A stretch of DNA of 14,643 nt from Bordetella parapertussis (lineage in GTDB: Bacteria > Pseudomonadota > Gammaproteobacteria > Burkholderiales > Burkholderiaceae_C), in assembly GCA_945907335.1 (NCBI GenBank), contig CAMDSU010000026.1:1-14643 (forward strand). The letters are read 5' to 3'. The notes beneath the pieces are model-generated. The model saw only the letters and a program-made list of their open reading frames with translations, was not told where the DNA came from and searched no databases. Positions 1 through 6,385 of this stretch are shown here, piece after piece. Each line of letters begins with the position of its first letter. Position 1 is the first letter of the stretch. The position numbers and the translations under genes are program-made.

Positions 1-28
1 TGTCAGCCACACAAGGCCAAAGACTGCC

Positions 29-745
29 TCAACGCATGCCGAACGATTGCCTGCAAGCGAGTTGTTGGTCGGCGGCGATGAATTGAAAAAATTCTCGCAC
101 GGCTGCTTGCCGAACCGGATCATTCCATGCAGCTGCCCCCACACCCGCGCTGAATACGGTGGTGTATGCGACTTCAGCGGGCAAGTCGCCCAGCAAAGAA
201 ATACCCGCTTGATGCATCAATTCACTGCGCTGCTGAAAACCCAAATCAACTTTCCCCTCAGCCAACAAACTGGCGACGGGCACACCGGCAGGCGGAACCA
301 GGATGCGGGGTTGGAGGGTTTCGAGCAGGCCCCACTGTGCGAATAATTGAGCCAAGTAATTGCCACTGGGTCCGGTGGAATAACTCAGCTTGGTAGCGGC
401 CAAGACCGCTGCTTTGAGTTGTTCTGCTGTGGCGATAGGAGGGTGAACATGACCTTCTGGCACCGCCACCGCCACATTGGAATATGCCCAATCGCAATGG
501 CTGTCTGCGGCCACATGACCAGCCCCCATCAAGCGCTGTATGGCGTCAGATGCCAGCAGCACCATGTCAAACGATTCACCGCTTTGGACACGTTTCGTAG
601 CATCCACACCACCCACTGATTCGATATGCACGGATATGCCAGAAGCCGCAAAAAACCTGACACACAACTCGCCCAATAAGGCTTTGGTGGCCATGGAAGA
701 AATGCCACGCAATGCAAGCACTTGTTTGTCAACCCTTGGTTCCAT
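29..745 (-). CDS. ModA-like substrate-binding-domain protein, no signal peptide
   Basis: The 238-residue protein has the fold signature of type 2 periplasmic binding proteins of the molybdate/ModA kind. The opening strand LRGISSMATKALLGEL (about residues 12-27) matches the family's ligand-loop start, followed by a SGESFDMVLLASDAI segment, a YSTGPSGNYLAQLF segment and a closing EGKVDLGFQQRSEL segment. Family members normally bind an oxyanion or small organic anion and feed an ABC permease. Here the mature-domain sequence begins at about residue 9, so there is no room for a signal peptide and the product should stay in the cytoplasm. No ABC permease or ATPase gene is visible. It starts 14 bases after the MFS stop codon, so it is probably co-transcribed and may be coupled to the transporter. 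No clear Shine-Dalgarno precedes the ATG. Family call is fairly sure; ligand and role (sensor, chaperone or misannotated binding protein) are unknown. Confidence 0.8.
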   Translation of the reverse strand: MEPRVDKQVLALRGISSMATKALLGELCVRFFAASGISVHIESVGGVDATKRVQSGESFDMVLLASDAIQRLMGAGHVAADSHCDWAYSNVAVAVPEGHVHPPIATAEQLKAAVLAATKLSYSTGPSGNYLAQLFAQWGLLETLQPRILVPPAGVPVASLLAEGKVDLGFQQRSELMHQAGISLLGDLPAEVAYTTVFSAGVGAAAWNDPVRQAAVREFFQFIAADQQLACRQSFGMR

Positions 746-759
746 CGTGCGAAGAAAGA

Positions 760-2136
760 TCAGGATGCATTGGTTTTTTTCTGCGTATTTGGCAACACCA
801 ACGTGATGACTGCGCCTAACAACGCCACTGCGGCCAATGCCCAGAAGGCTGCTTCGTTGGCCCCGCCGGACATGGTTCTGACACGACCTATCAAGTCGGG
901 GCCAAAGTGCCCGCCTAAGTTACCCACCGAGTTGACAAACGCAATGCCCGCAGCAGCAGCTGTGCCGGATAAAAATGCAGTGGGCAATGACCAGAACGTG
1001 GCGACAAAGGACAAGGTTCCCGAGGCCACCAAGGTCAGCACAATCAGCGACGGTATCGGCGCATGACCGACCATGGCCAAGCCGATCAATCCCACCACGG
1101 TCAGCAACAATGCCCCCGCTACGTGCCAGCGGCGCTCACCTGTTTTGTCTGAATGCGCACCCCACAGCACCATGACAACAGCAGAAATGCCCCAGGGAAT
1201 CATGCTGAGTAAGCCCACCTTAAAAAAGTCTTTTTTATCGATACCTAATTCTTGGATGATGGTGGGCATCCAAAAATTGATGGCATAAAAACACACGACT
1301 CCCGAGAAATACACCAGCGCAAGTGCCCACACGCGAAAGTCGGTGAACGCATCCCTGAAGCGATGGCCTTTGCCAAGCTCGTCCTTGCCAGCGTCATCCA
1401 AGGCGACTTGCGCCACGATGAAATCTTTTTCTCGGTCATTCAGCCATTCGGCTTGCCGTGGTCCGTTGGGCAAAAACACAAAGACCAAAAATCCAACCAC
1501 CACGGAAGGAATGCCTTCAAGTAAGAACAACCATTCCCAACCGCGCAAACCGCCAATGCCTTGCATGTACTGCATGATGGCGCCGGACACCGGCGCACCA
1601 ATGACGTTGGAGATGGCAATCGCCGTCATGAACAACGCGATCACTTTGGTTCTGCGTGAACCCGGAAACCAGTAGGTCAAATACAAAATAATGCCGGGGA
1701 AGAAGCCGGCTTCGCAAGCACCCAACAAAAATCGCAAGACATAAAAAGTGAACTCGGCGTCAGTGCAATTGAACATGGCGGCCAATGAACCCCAATAGAT
1801 GTCATCGGTGAACATGAACGCCGAAGACACAATGCCCCATGTGATCATGATGCGGGCGATCCAACGCCTGGCACCTACTTTTTCCAAAATAATATTGCTG
1901 GGCACTTCGAAGATGAAGTAGCCGATAAAGAAAATACCCGCGCCAAACCCATAAATGGCATCAGAAAAATTCAAGTCACCGGCCATTTGCAATTTCGCAA
2001 AGCCGACATTGACGCGGTCTAAAAACGCGACGATGTAACAGACGAACAGAAATGGAATCAGCTTAACAGCCACTTTGTCAAAAGTGGCTTTTTCAAATGA
2101 CGCGCTGTCAGCCGCGAGTGTGGTCGAATCGTTCAT
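760..2136 (-). CDS. MFS transporter, anion:cation symporter (ACS) family
   Basis: A 458-residue polytopic inner-membrane protein with about 12 hydrophobic segments. LDRVNVGFAKLQM (residues 39-51) after the first segment, the EVPSNIILEKVGARRW stretch (77-92) and the RFLLGACEAGFFPG stretch near residue 135 are typical of the ACS family, which includes tartrate, phthalate, 4-hydroxyphenylacetate and hexuronate/galactarate permeases that co-import organic anions with protons. I chose the ATG at 2136 rather than the GTG at 2145 because an AAGG sits 8 bases upstream of the ATG, whereas it overlaps the region of the GTG. Residues 110-128 contain an extra hydrophilic stretch with a Cys between the third and fourth membrane segments, longer than in members I remember. 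The ModA-like gene follows 14 bases downstream. Substrate cannot be assigned from sequence; an organic acid is likely. Confidence 0.9.
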   Translation of the reverse strand: MNDSTTLAADSASFEKATFDKVAVKLIPFLFVCYIVAFLDRVNVGFAKLQMAGDLNFSDAIYGFGAGIFFIGYFIFEVPSNIILEKVGARRWIARIMITWGIVSSAFMFTDDIYWGSLAAMFNCTDAEFTFYVLRFLLGACEAGFFPGIILYLTYWFPGSRRTKVIALFMTAIAISNVIGAPVSGAIMQYMQGIGGLRGWEWLFLLEGIPSVVVGFLVFVFLPNGPRQAEWLNDREKDFIVAQVALDDAGKDELGKGHRFRDAFTDFRVWALALVYFSGVVCFYAINFWMPTIIQELGIDKKDFFKVGLLSMIPWGISAVVMVLWGAHSDKTGERRWHVAGALLLTVVGLIGLAMVGHAPIPSLIVLTLVASGTLSFVATFWSLPTAFLSGTAAAAGIAFVNSVGNLGGHFGPDLIGRVRTMSGGANEAAFWALAAVALLGAVITLVLPNTQKKTNAS

Positions 2137-2146
2137 GCTCAGCACC

Positions 2147-2168
2147 TTGCTTTATGTACACCAAGCAA
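2147..2168. promoter_or_regulatory. Inverted repeat in the leader of the MFS gene
   Basis: TTGCTT at 2147-2152 pairs with AAGCAA at 2163-2168 across a 10-base spacer that contains GTAC. It lies 11-32 bases upstream of the MFS ATG, and the proximal arm shares two bases with the Shine-Dalgarno (AAGG on the minus strand, 2145-2148). It could be an operator or an mRNA hairpin limiting ribosome access. A six-base repeat of this spacing can also occur by chance. Confidence 0.3.
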
Positions 2169-2257
2169 AGACCTTAGCACACGAATTGGTATTTGCGAGC
2201 CTTTATGCAGGCAGAAGCATGCAACCCAAGGGTATGTACCGACGCAGTAGCCCGGGA

Positions 2258-2668
2258 TTAATTTTTCTTAATGCCAACCAATTCCACCTCGAACAGCAAC
2301 GTGGCTTTGGGTGGAATCACGCCACGCACACCTTCTGTCCCATAGGCTGTTTCTGGAGGACAGGTCAGCCGGGCTTTGCCGCCAATTTTGATTTTTTGCA
2401 TGCCTTCGGTCCAACATGGGATGACCCGGGACAAGGGAAAGGCAATCGGTTCGCCACGCTTATAACTGCTGTCGAATTCTTTACCGTCAATCAATGTACC
2501 TCGGTAATGCGCCACCACCGTATCAGCAGCTGTCGGACTGGCGCCGGCACCAGGCTTGAGATGTTCGACCTTGACACCAGAGGGCAATGTTTCAATGGCG
2601 TTATCGGCCCAAGCAAATCCCGTCAAGGCAACGGACAACAACAGGCTGAGTGAGATGTGTTTTTTCAT
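2258..2668 (-). CDS. Exported FKBP-type peptidyl-prolyl cis-trans isomerase
   Basis: A 136-residue single-domain FKBP with an N-terminal signal peptide (MKKHISLSLLLSVALTGFAWA, likely cleaved after Ala21), so it should act in the periplasm. The FKBP active-site residues align with FKBP12: Tyr55, Phe65, Asp66, Phe77, Val82-Ile83, Trp86, Tyr109 and Phe126. It catalyses cis-trans isomerisation of Xaa-Pro bonds and may assist folding of exported proteins. Cys85 and Cys103 lie in the mature domain and could form a disulfide, which is not a usual FKBP trait. The gene stands alone between the metallopeptidase and the MFS gene, with a candidate promoter of its own at 2698-2727. The Shine-Dalgarno is weak, but ATG 2668 is the only start that gives a complete signal peptide. 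Confidence 0.95.
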   Translation of the reverse strand: MKKHISLSLLLSVALTGFAWADNAIETLPSGVKVEHLKPGAGASPTAADTVVAHYRGTLIDGKEFDSSYKRGEPIAFPLSRVIPCWTEGMQKIKIGGKARLTCPPETAYGTEGVRGVIPPKATLLFEVELVGIKKN

Positions 2669-2697
2669 GGTGCTTGTAGGAATAAAAAAAGAATCCC

Positions 2698-2727
2698 ATT
2701 ATCAACCGCAGGTGACTGTGACGTCAT
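2698..2727 (-). promoter_or_regulatory. Candidate sigma-70 promoter for the FKBP gene
   Basis: Reading the minus strand, ATGACG (4 of 6 to the -35 consensus) lies 18 bases before GATAAT (5 of 6 to the -10 consensus), which is 29 bases upstream of the FKBP ATG. Spacing is acceptable. No experimental support; the -35 overlaps the palindrome TGACGTCA. Confidence 0.4.
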
Positions 2728-2785
2728 CTGAAGGCCGACTGGGGTTTTCAAAGTCAAGCTCGGTAAAAAAATAACAGTGCGAGCA

Positions 2786-3886
2786 TCAAAAACCGTTGGC
2801 CACGCGGCATCGCTGGATGTCGCAGGCCGTAGGCAGCAATGAACGGTATTCAAAATTTTGCGGCATCACCCCTTTGCCGCGTATGGAGCATTTTTCGCCT
2901 GCGTCGTTGGAGTAGTAAGACAACACATCAACACAGCGCCGGGAGTGCGCAATCAAGCCTTGAAAGTGCCCTACTTCGTGCGACACCACCATCTGCAAGG
3001 TTTCCATCAGGTTGCGGTTGGCATTGGCTTTTCTTAAATTTGCAAATGCTTCCGGGCTGAGGGTCAATATTTTTTTCGTGATGTTGGCAAGCCCTATCGT
3101 GCCCAACTTGTCTTTGTCACTCCACTGCACCGCAATTTTGGTGCTGCCACTGTCATCAAACACATCGCGTTTGAGCATGACAGCGTTTTGACCCCCACAC
3201 TGGTCCCAGGCCGAGGCGGCTTGTTGCAGCACGGAAAACACCGCGTCTTCGCTGACGTACGAGGGTGCGCCTTGGTGGTCGTACACGTACAGCATCTTGG
3301 GGCTGAGCATCTTGCTGTCTTTTTCGCCATCGTTCCAAGTGACCAATTCCTCGGGCAGGCATTGTGCAATCTCACTTTCGCGCAAGGCAAATTCTTTGCT
3401 GGCCGCAATTTTGTCTTCTACTTTATTGGGTAGTTTTTTGATTTTTTTGGGTGCGGTAGAGACAGTGTCTGCTGCATTTTTAGCGTCAGGCTTTGGGTCG
3501 GATTTCAAACTTCCAGCAGGTTCAATCACTGGTGCCGTGCTGGTATTTTTGCTGATCTGCAATTGCGAGTCCGAAGGTTTCTTACTGAGATACAGGGCTT
3601 TGACCGTCTGATGCACTTTTTCGGTATTGGCTGTGCCCAACCACACCGCGACATTGCTGCGGATCGCTTCAATTTCAGGAAAAGGACAATCCTTGCCGTA
3701 CCGAGATAACCATTCGAGGGCGCGTTTTTCGCGGGTCTGCACATCGTTGATGGAAAAGGCCATGGCGCGAAAATCGAAGGCCTTGCAAATGGTGGAAGGA
3801 GGTGCGTCCTGCGCCAGCACCCATTGCACGGGTGCGCATAGCCACATCAATATGCCCACACACAGCACCGCGCCCAAGCGATGCAT
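2786..3886 (-). CDS. Exported putative zinc metallopeptidase, metzincin-like
   Basis: I do not recognise a named gene. The 366-residue product has a signal peptide (MHRLGAVLCVGILMWLCAPV..., cleavage probable at VLA/QD), an N-terminal region of unknown function, a Lys/Pro/Ala/Ser-rich low-complexity linker (about residues 115-165) and a C-terminal domain with HEVGHFQGLIAHS at residues 303-315. His303, Glu304 and His307 are the expected zinc ligands and catalytic Glu. The third His is one residue later than in the HExxHxxGxxH consensus. DVLSYYS sits where serralysins and matrixins have the Met-turn (SVMSY-like), with Leu replacing Met. Eight Cys in the exported part suggest disulfides. Start: ATG 3886 gives a classic signal peptide and has CAGG 7 bases upstream; an in-frame ATG at 3931 adds 15 residues, has no Shine-Dalgarno and lies just after a candidate -10. 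Substrate unknown. Confidence 0.75.
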   Translation of the reverse strand: MHRLGAVLCVGILMWLCAPVQWVLAQDAPPSTICKAFDFRAMAFSINDVQTREKRALEWLSRYGKDCPFPEIEAIRSNVAVWLGTANTEKVHQTVKALYLSKKPSDSQLQISKNTSTAPVIEPAGSLKSDPKPDAKNAADTVSTAPKKIKKLPNKVEDKIAASKEFALRESEIAQCLPEELVTWNDGEKDSKMLSPKMLYVYDHQGAPSYVSEDAVFSVLQQAASAWDQCGGQNAVMLKRDVFDDSGSTKIAVQWSDKDKLGTIGLANITKKILTLSPEAFANLRKANANRNLMETLQMVVSHEVGHFQGLIAHSRRCVDVLSYYSNDAGEKCSIRGKGVMPQNFEYRSLLPTACDIQRCRVANGF

Positions 3887-3948
3887 CAGCAAACCTGTTT
3901 GTATGAATCTATTGAACATCTTGAACCACATTGATACGACTGAAGGCT

Positions 3949-3954
3949 ATTATC
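3949..3954 (-). promoter_or_regulatory. Candidate -10 element for the metallopeptidase gene
   Basis: On the minus strand the sequence TTGATAAT contains GATAAT (5 of 6 to the -10 consensus), the same TTGATAAT core as before the FKBP gene. No good -35 precedes it. If used, transcription would begin around 3942, too close to ATG 3931 for a Shine-Dalgarno but about 55 bases before ATG 3886, which agrees with the shorter start. Confidence 0.25.
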
Positions 3955-4002
3955 AATCGGAGGCAATGCGCCAAGCTTGAGCGCCATGAATTGGCCAGAC
4001 AG

Positions 4003-4050
4003 TCAGCTTTGTACCGAATAACTGCCGTCCACAGGCATCGTCACCCCCCG
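4003..4050 (-). pseudogene. Remnant of a short-chain dehydrogenase (SDR) 3' end
   Basis: Reading the minus strand from 4050 to 4003 gives RGVTMPVDGSYSVQS followed by a stop. This looks like the C-terminus of classical SDR (3-oxoacyl-ACP reductase-like) enzymes, which typically end in a VTGxxxPVDGGY-like segment just before the stop. Nothing upstream encodes the rest of an SDR: the adjoining bases belong to the intact beta-hydroxyacid dehydrogenase gene, whose stop codon is at 4052-4054. The simplest reading is that an SDR gene once lay downstream in the same operon and was deleted except for its last 15 or so codons. Only a short peptide supports this, so chance similarity is possible. Confidence 0.55.
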
Positions 4051-4063
4051 CTCAAAAGGGGTG
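4042..4063. repeat. GC-rich inverted repeat across the dehydrogenase stop codon
   Basis: CACCCC at 4042-4047 and GGGGTG at 4058-4063 form a six-base perfect stem around a ten-base loop that contains the stop codon of the beta-hydroxyacid dehydrogenase. No T-run follows on either strand, so it is not a convincing intrinsic terminator. It coincides with the junction between the intact gene and the SDR remnant. Confidence 0.4.
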
Positions 4064-4957
4064 CGAAGGCGGCAAGCCGTTTTGCGTGGCCACATAGTCA
4101 GCCAGCATGGGCACGTATTTTTGCGCAAACCCATGCGCCTCCATGCTGGCGAATGAGTTCTTCACCATCGACTGTATCGGGTGCAGCGCGCCGATGTCGT
4201 TGGCCAGACTGCTGAGGTAGCGCATGTCTTTGTGCGCATTGCTGATGGTGAATTTGTGCGCGTTTTCATCACCGTTCATGGTCCATTTCATGAAGGTGTC
4301 GTAGAACGGACTGCGCATGCGACCCGACCCGATCACTGAATGGAACTGGTCTTGGCTCAAACCTGCTTTTCGTGCAATCGCCAAGGCCTCTGAAAATAAA
4401 GCGGCATAGCCCATGGCAATGAAGTTGTTGATCAGCTTCATGGTGTGGCCCAAACCTACCGGGCCCAGGTGCACGATATTGCCTGCCCAACATTCAAGCA
4501 CTGGCTTGACGGTGGCAAACACCGCATCAGGTGCGCCGACCATGGCGTCTAGCGTGCCAGCCTCGGCCTCTACAGGGGTGCGGCCCAGCGGGGCATCGAT
4601 GAAATGCATGCCATGGCTGTTAGCCAATGCCGCCATTTGTTGGGTTGACACCGGATTAGAGGTCGAACAATCAATGATGATCAAGCCCTTTTTTCCACTG
4701 GCGATCAAACCATCCGGGCCATGCATCAACGCTTCGACTTGCGGCGAACCGGTCACACACAAGTGCACGATGTCGCATTGCGCGGCCAACTCTCGCGCTG
4801 AATGGGCTTCTACTGCGCCCAATGCCTTGAGCCGCTCAACAGGCTCGCGGTTTTTATGGCCCATGATGACCAGCGGATAAGCTTTGGTCACGATATTTTT
4901 TGCCATGCCAGCGCCCATCAAACCCACACCAATAAACCCTATGACTGGTTTGCCCAT
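4052..4957 (-). CDS. NAD(P)-dependent beta-hydroxyacid dehydrogenase with GRT loop
   Basis: A 301-residue cytoplasmic enzyme of the 3-hydroxyisobutyrate/tartronate-semialdehyde reductase superfamily. The Rossmann motif GFIGVGLMGAGMAKN is at residues 7-21. The substrate loop reads DAPLGRTPVEAEAGTL (121-136), and the catalytic Lys is Lys174 in MKLINN. Family members reduce aldehyde acids or oxidise beta-hydroxyacids with NAD(P)H. The usual DAPVSGG substrate loop is replaced by DAPLGRT, as in E. coli YihU (sulfolactaldehyde reductase, VPVGRT); Arg126 to Lys174 spacing equals Arg123 to Lys171 in YihU. YihU's Ser178 position is Ala181 here. Start: ATG 4957 has AAAGGA eight bases upstream; the frame is open to 4990 but that would overlap the hydratase stop codon. 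It lies 25 bases after the hydratase gene in the same operon. Substrate unassigned. Confidence 0.92.
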   Translation of the reverse strand: MGKPVIGFIGVGLMGAGMAKNIVTKAYPLVIMGHKNREPVERLKALGAVEAHSARELAAQCDIVHLCVTGSPQVEALMHGPDGLIASGKKGLIIIDCSTSNPVSTQQMAALANSHGMHFIDAPLGRTPVEAEAGTLDAMVGAPDAVFATVKPVLECWAGNIVHLGPVGLGHTMKLINNFIAMGYAALFSEALAIARKAGLSQDQFHSVIGSGRMRSPFYDTFMKWTMNGDENAHKFTISNAHKDMRYLSSLANDIGALHPIQSMVKNSFASMEAHGFAQKYVPMLADYVATQNGLPPSHPF

Positions 4958-4965
4958 GACTGAAT

Positions 4966-4971
4966 TCCTTT
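4966..4971 (-). promoter_or_regulatory. Shine-Dalgarno deciding the dehydrogenase start
   Basis: AAAGGA on the minus strand lies eight bases before ATG 4957 and favours that start over upstream in-frame codons reaching 4990. Confidence 0.75.
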
Positions 4972-4982
4972 GCAAAAAACTT

Positions 4983-5801
4983 TTAACCAATGCTGACGCA
5001 CACTTGTGCGCCAGCCCCTAATTCGAAACGCAACTCTTCTGCAGGCTTGGGAAAGTAAGACGCCAACCAACTGCCGGTGGTGACCCACTGCCCGGCTTTG
5101 AATGCATGACCGCGGGTGGACAAATGGTTCGCAATCCATGCCATGGCCTGTAGGGGATGGCCCATGACATCTCGGCTGTGTCCGCTGCCAATCGGCTGTC
5201 CGTTGACATAAGCCGTTCCCGTGCTTTGCCACAGCAAGTCAAATTGCGATTTGTCAATTCGGTCTCCCAAGACCACGCCATGGTTCCACGCGTTTTCAGC
5301 GACCAGACTGAAAAAATTCATTTTCAAATCGGTATACACCGCATGCCTGTCATCGGCGATTTCCAAACACGGGTAAGCGCATGCTATGAATTCCACAATG
5401 CTGTCAGCGGTCCAAGCTGTTTGCGACAAAGGCAGGTCTTTGGAGAACTGCAGGGCCAGTTCAAATTCGATGATCAAGTGCTGACGTTCACTGGCTTGCA
5501 CCACATGTCCATTTTGGAACACGCAATCGGCCAGCACACACCCGGAAATGGCATCGTCAAAACCGACAAACTCGCGCATCACAGGCGTGGTGATGGCAAT
5601 TTTGTAACCGCTGACGTGGGTGTGGCGCTGGATCACCAGCAACTGCACCAACGCATCTTGTGTCGCGTAGGCTTGCTGCAATTCAGCAGGGGCAATGGTT
5701 GAGGGCAAGCCGGTGAACGCCACCGCCTTTTGTTGCTGCCTGAGTAACTCTCGCGCCGCTGCATCCGCACCGGACCACACCGGTTTTTCCAGGTGGGGCA
5801 T
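4983..5801 (-). CDS. 2-keto-4-pentenoate hydratase / MhpD-like family enzyme
   Basis: A 272-residue cytoplasmic enzyme of the fumarylacetoacetate hydrolase superfamily, hydratase/decarboxylase branch (MhpD, DmpE, HpaH). The visible marks are GYKIAIT (residues 65-71, Lys67 in the active site of the family), the metal-binding pair Glu112 and Glu114 in IIEFEL, and Glu147 in CLEIADDR. Family members use a divalent metal to hydrate 2-oxo-4-enoates to 4-hydroxy-2-oxo acids, or act as decarboxylases with a partner subunit. No meta-cleavage dioxygenase, aldolase or decarboxylase partner is in the window, so an aromatic pathway is not indicated. The ATG lies six bases after the stop of the NTF2-like gene and has no clear Shine-Dalgarno, suggesting translational coupling. 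It could instead act on a dehydrated sugar-acid intermediate; that is inference. Confidence 0.88.
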   Translation of the reverse strand: MPHLEKPVWSGADAAARELLRQQQKAVAFTGLPSTIAPAELQQAYATQDALVQLLVIQRHTHVSGYKIAITTPVMREFVGFDDAISGCVLADCVFQNGHVVQASERQHLIIEFELALQFSKDLPLSQTAWTADSIVEFIACAYPCLEIADDRHAVYTDLKMNFFSLVAENAWNHGVVLGDRIDKSQFDLLWQSTGTAYVNGQPIGSGHSRDVMGHPLQAMAWIANHLSTRGHAFKAGQWVTTGSWLASYFPKPAEELRFELGAGAQVCVSIG

Positions 5802-5807
5802 CAGGTG

Positions 5808-6260
5808 TCAGGGAATCCGTGTGGACTGCCAAGACACGTATTGCATGGCACCATCTGCTTTTTTCCAAACGCTGTGAAAGCGCAAAGGCACGGTCACATC
5901 CTTGCCGTTGACACGCACCTCATATTTACCGTTACCTGTCAATATGGCGATACAGCCAAATGTACGTACTTCCACGTTGGTTTGGGTCATGACTTTGTAG
6001 ACCACAGCACCCGAGCGCATGGATTCGATATAGGACTGCTTGGTGTCCACCACAGAGCTGGAATGCACGTACACCAAGTCAGGAGAAAAGAGTTTTTCCA
6101 TGGTGGCAAAGTCGTTACTGGTTTGCGCGACATGGCGCATTTGTTCGGCATTCAGGGCCTCGTCTGCAGAAAGGTATTCACAAGAATCAGCAAATGCAGA
6201 ATGGCTGCCCCACACACCCACAAGCAATGCAAGTAACAGGCGAGAAATAAATCGGTTCAT
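5808..6260 (-). CDS. Exported NTF2-like (DUF4440/SnoaL-type) protein
   Basis: A 150-residue protein with a signal peptide (MNRFISRLLLALLVGVWGSHSAFA, cleavage after Ala24) and a single NTF2-like domain. The pattern of an N-terminal helix (ALNAEQMRHVAQTSNDFATMEKLFSPDLVYVHSSS), then strands ending in RFHSVWKKADGAMQYVSWQSTRIP, is typical of DUF4440. Such proteins bind small hydrophobic or acidic ligands, and some are isomerases or hydrolases. His66 and Asp72 line the likely pocket. Cys27 and Cys103 could form a disulfide in the periplasm. It is the first gene of the minus-strand operon, ahead of two cytoplasmic enzymes, which is an unusual position for an exported protein. Function unknown; a periplasmic ligand-binding or isomerase role for the imported acid is conceivable. 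Confidence 0.88.
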   Translation of the reverse strand: MNRFISRLLLALLVGVWGSHSAFADSCEYLSADEALNAEQMRHVAQTSNDFATMEKLFSPDLVYVHSSSVVDTKQSYIESMRSGAVVYKVMTQTNVEVRTFGCIAILTGNGKYEVRVNGKDVTVPLRFHSVWKKADGAMQYVSWQSTRIP

Positions 6261-6266
6261 GCTTAT

Positions 6267-6271
6267 CTCCT
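6267..6271 (-). promoter_or_regulatory. Shine-Dalgarno of the NTF2-like gene
   Basis: AGGAG on the minus strand, six bases before ATG 6260. It is the strongest ribosome-binding site of this operon and fixes the start, which also gives a complete signal peptide. Confidence 0.8.
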
Positions 6272-6385
6272 AAAAGTATCGATCCATCATACGCAGTGGA
6301 CCGGCCCAGCCTATTCCCACATACCCGCATATGCCCCGAAGTGTGGCTACGGTCCAGACACCGAAGGGGCAACTGCGGCAGCAAT

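Noticed and set aside
2719-2726. Perfect palindrome TGACGTCA.
   Set aside because: Eight-base palindromes occur by chance and it overlaps the candidate -35 of the FKBP promoter; no second copy or wider symmetry.
5157-5702. 181-codon plus-strand frame opposite the hydratase.
   Set aside because: Antisense to a recognised enzyme, no Shine-Dalgarno, no family features.
4983-5801. Aromatic meta-cleavage pathway inferred from the hydratase family.
   Set aside because: No ring-cleavage dioxygenase, hydrolase, aldolase or acylating dehydrogenase is present nearby.
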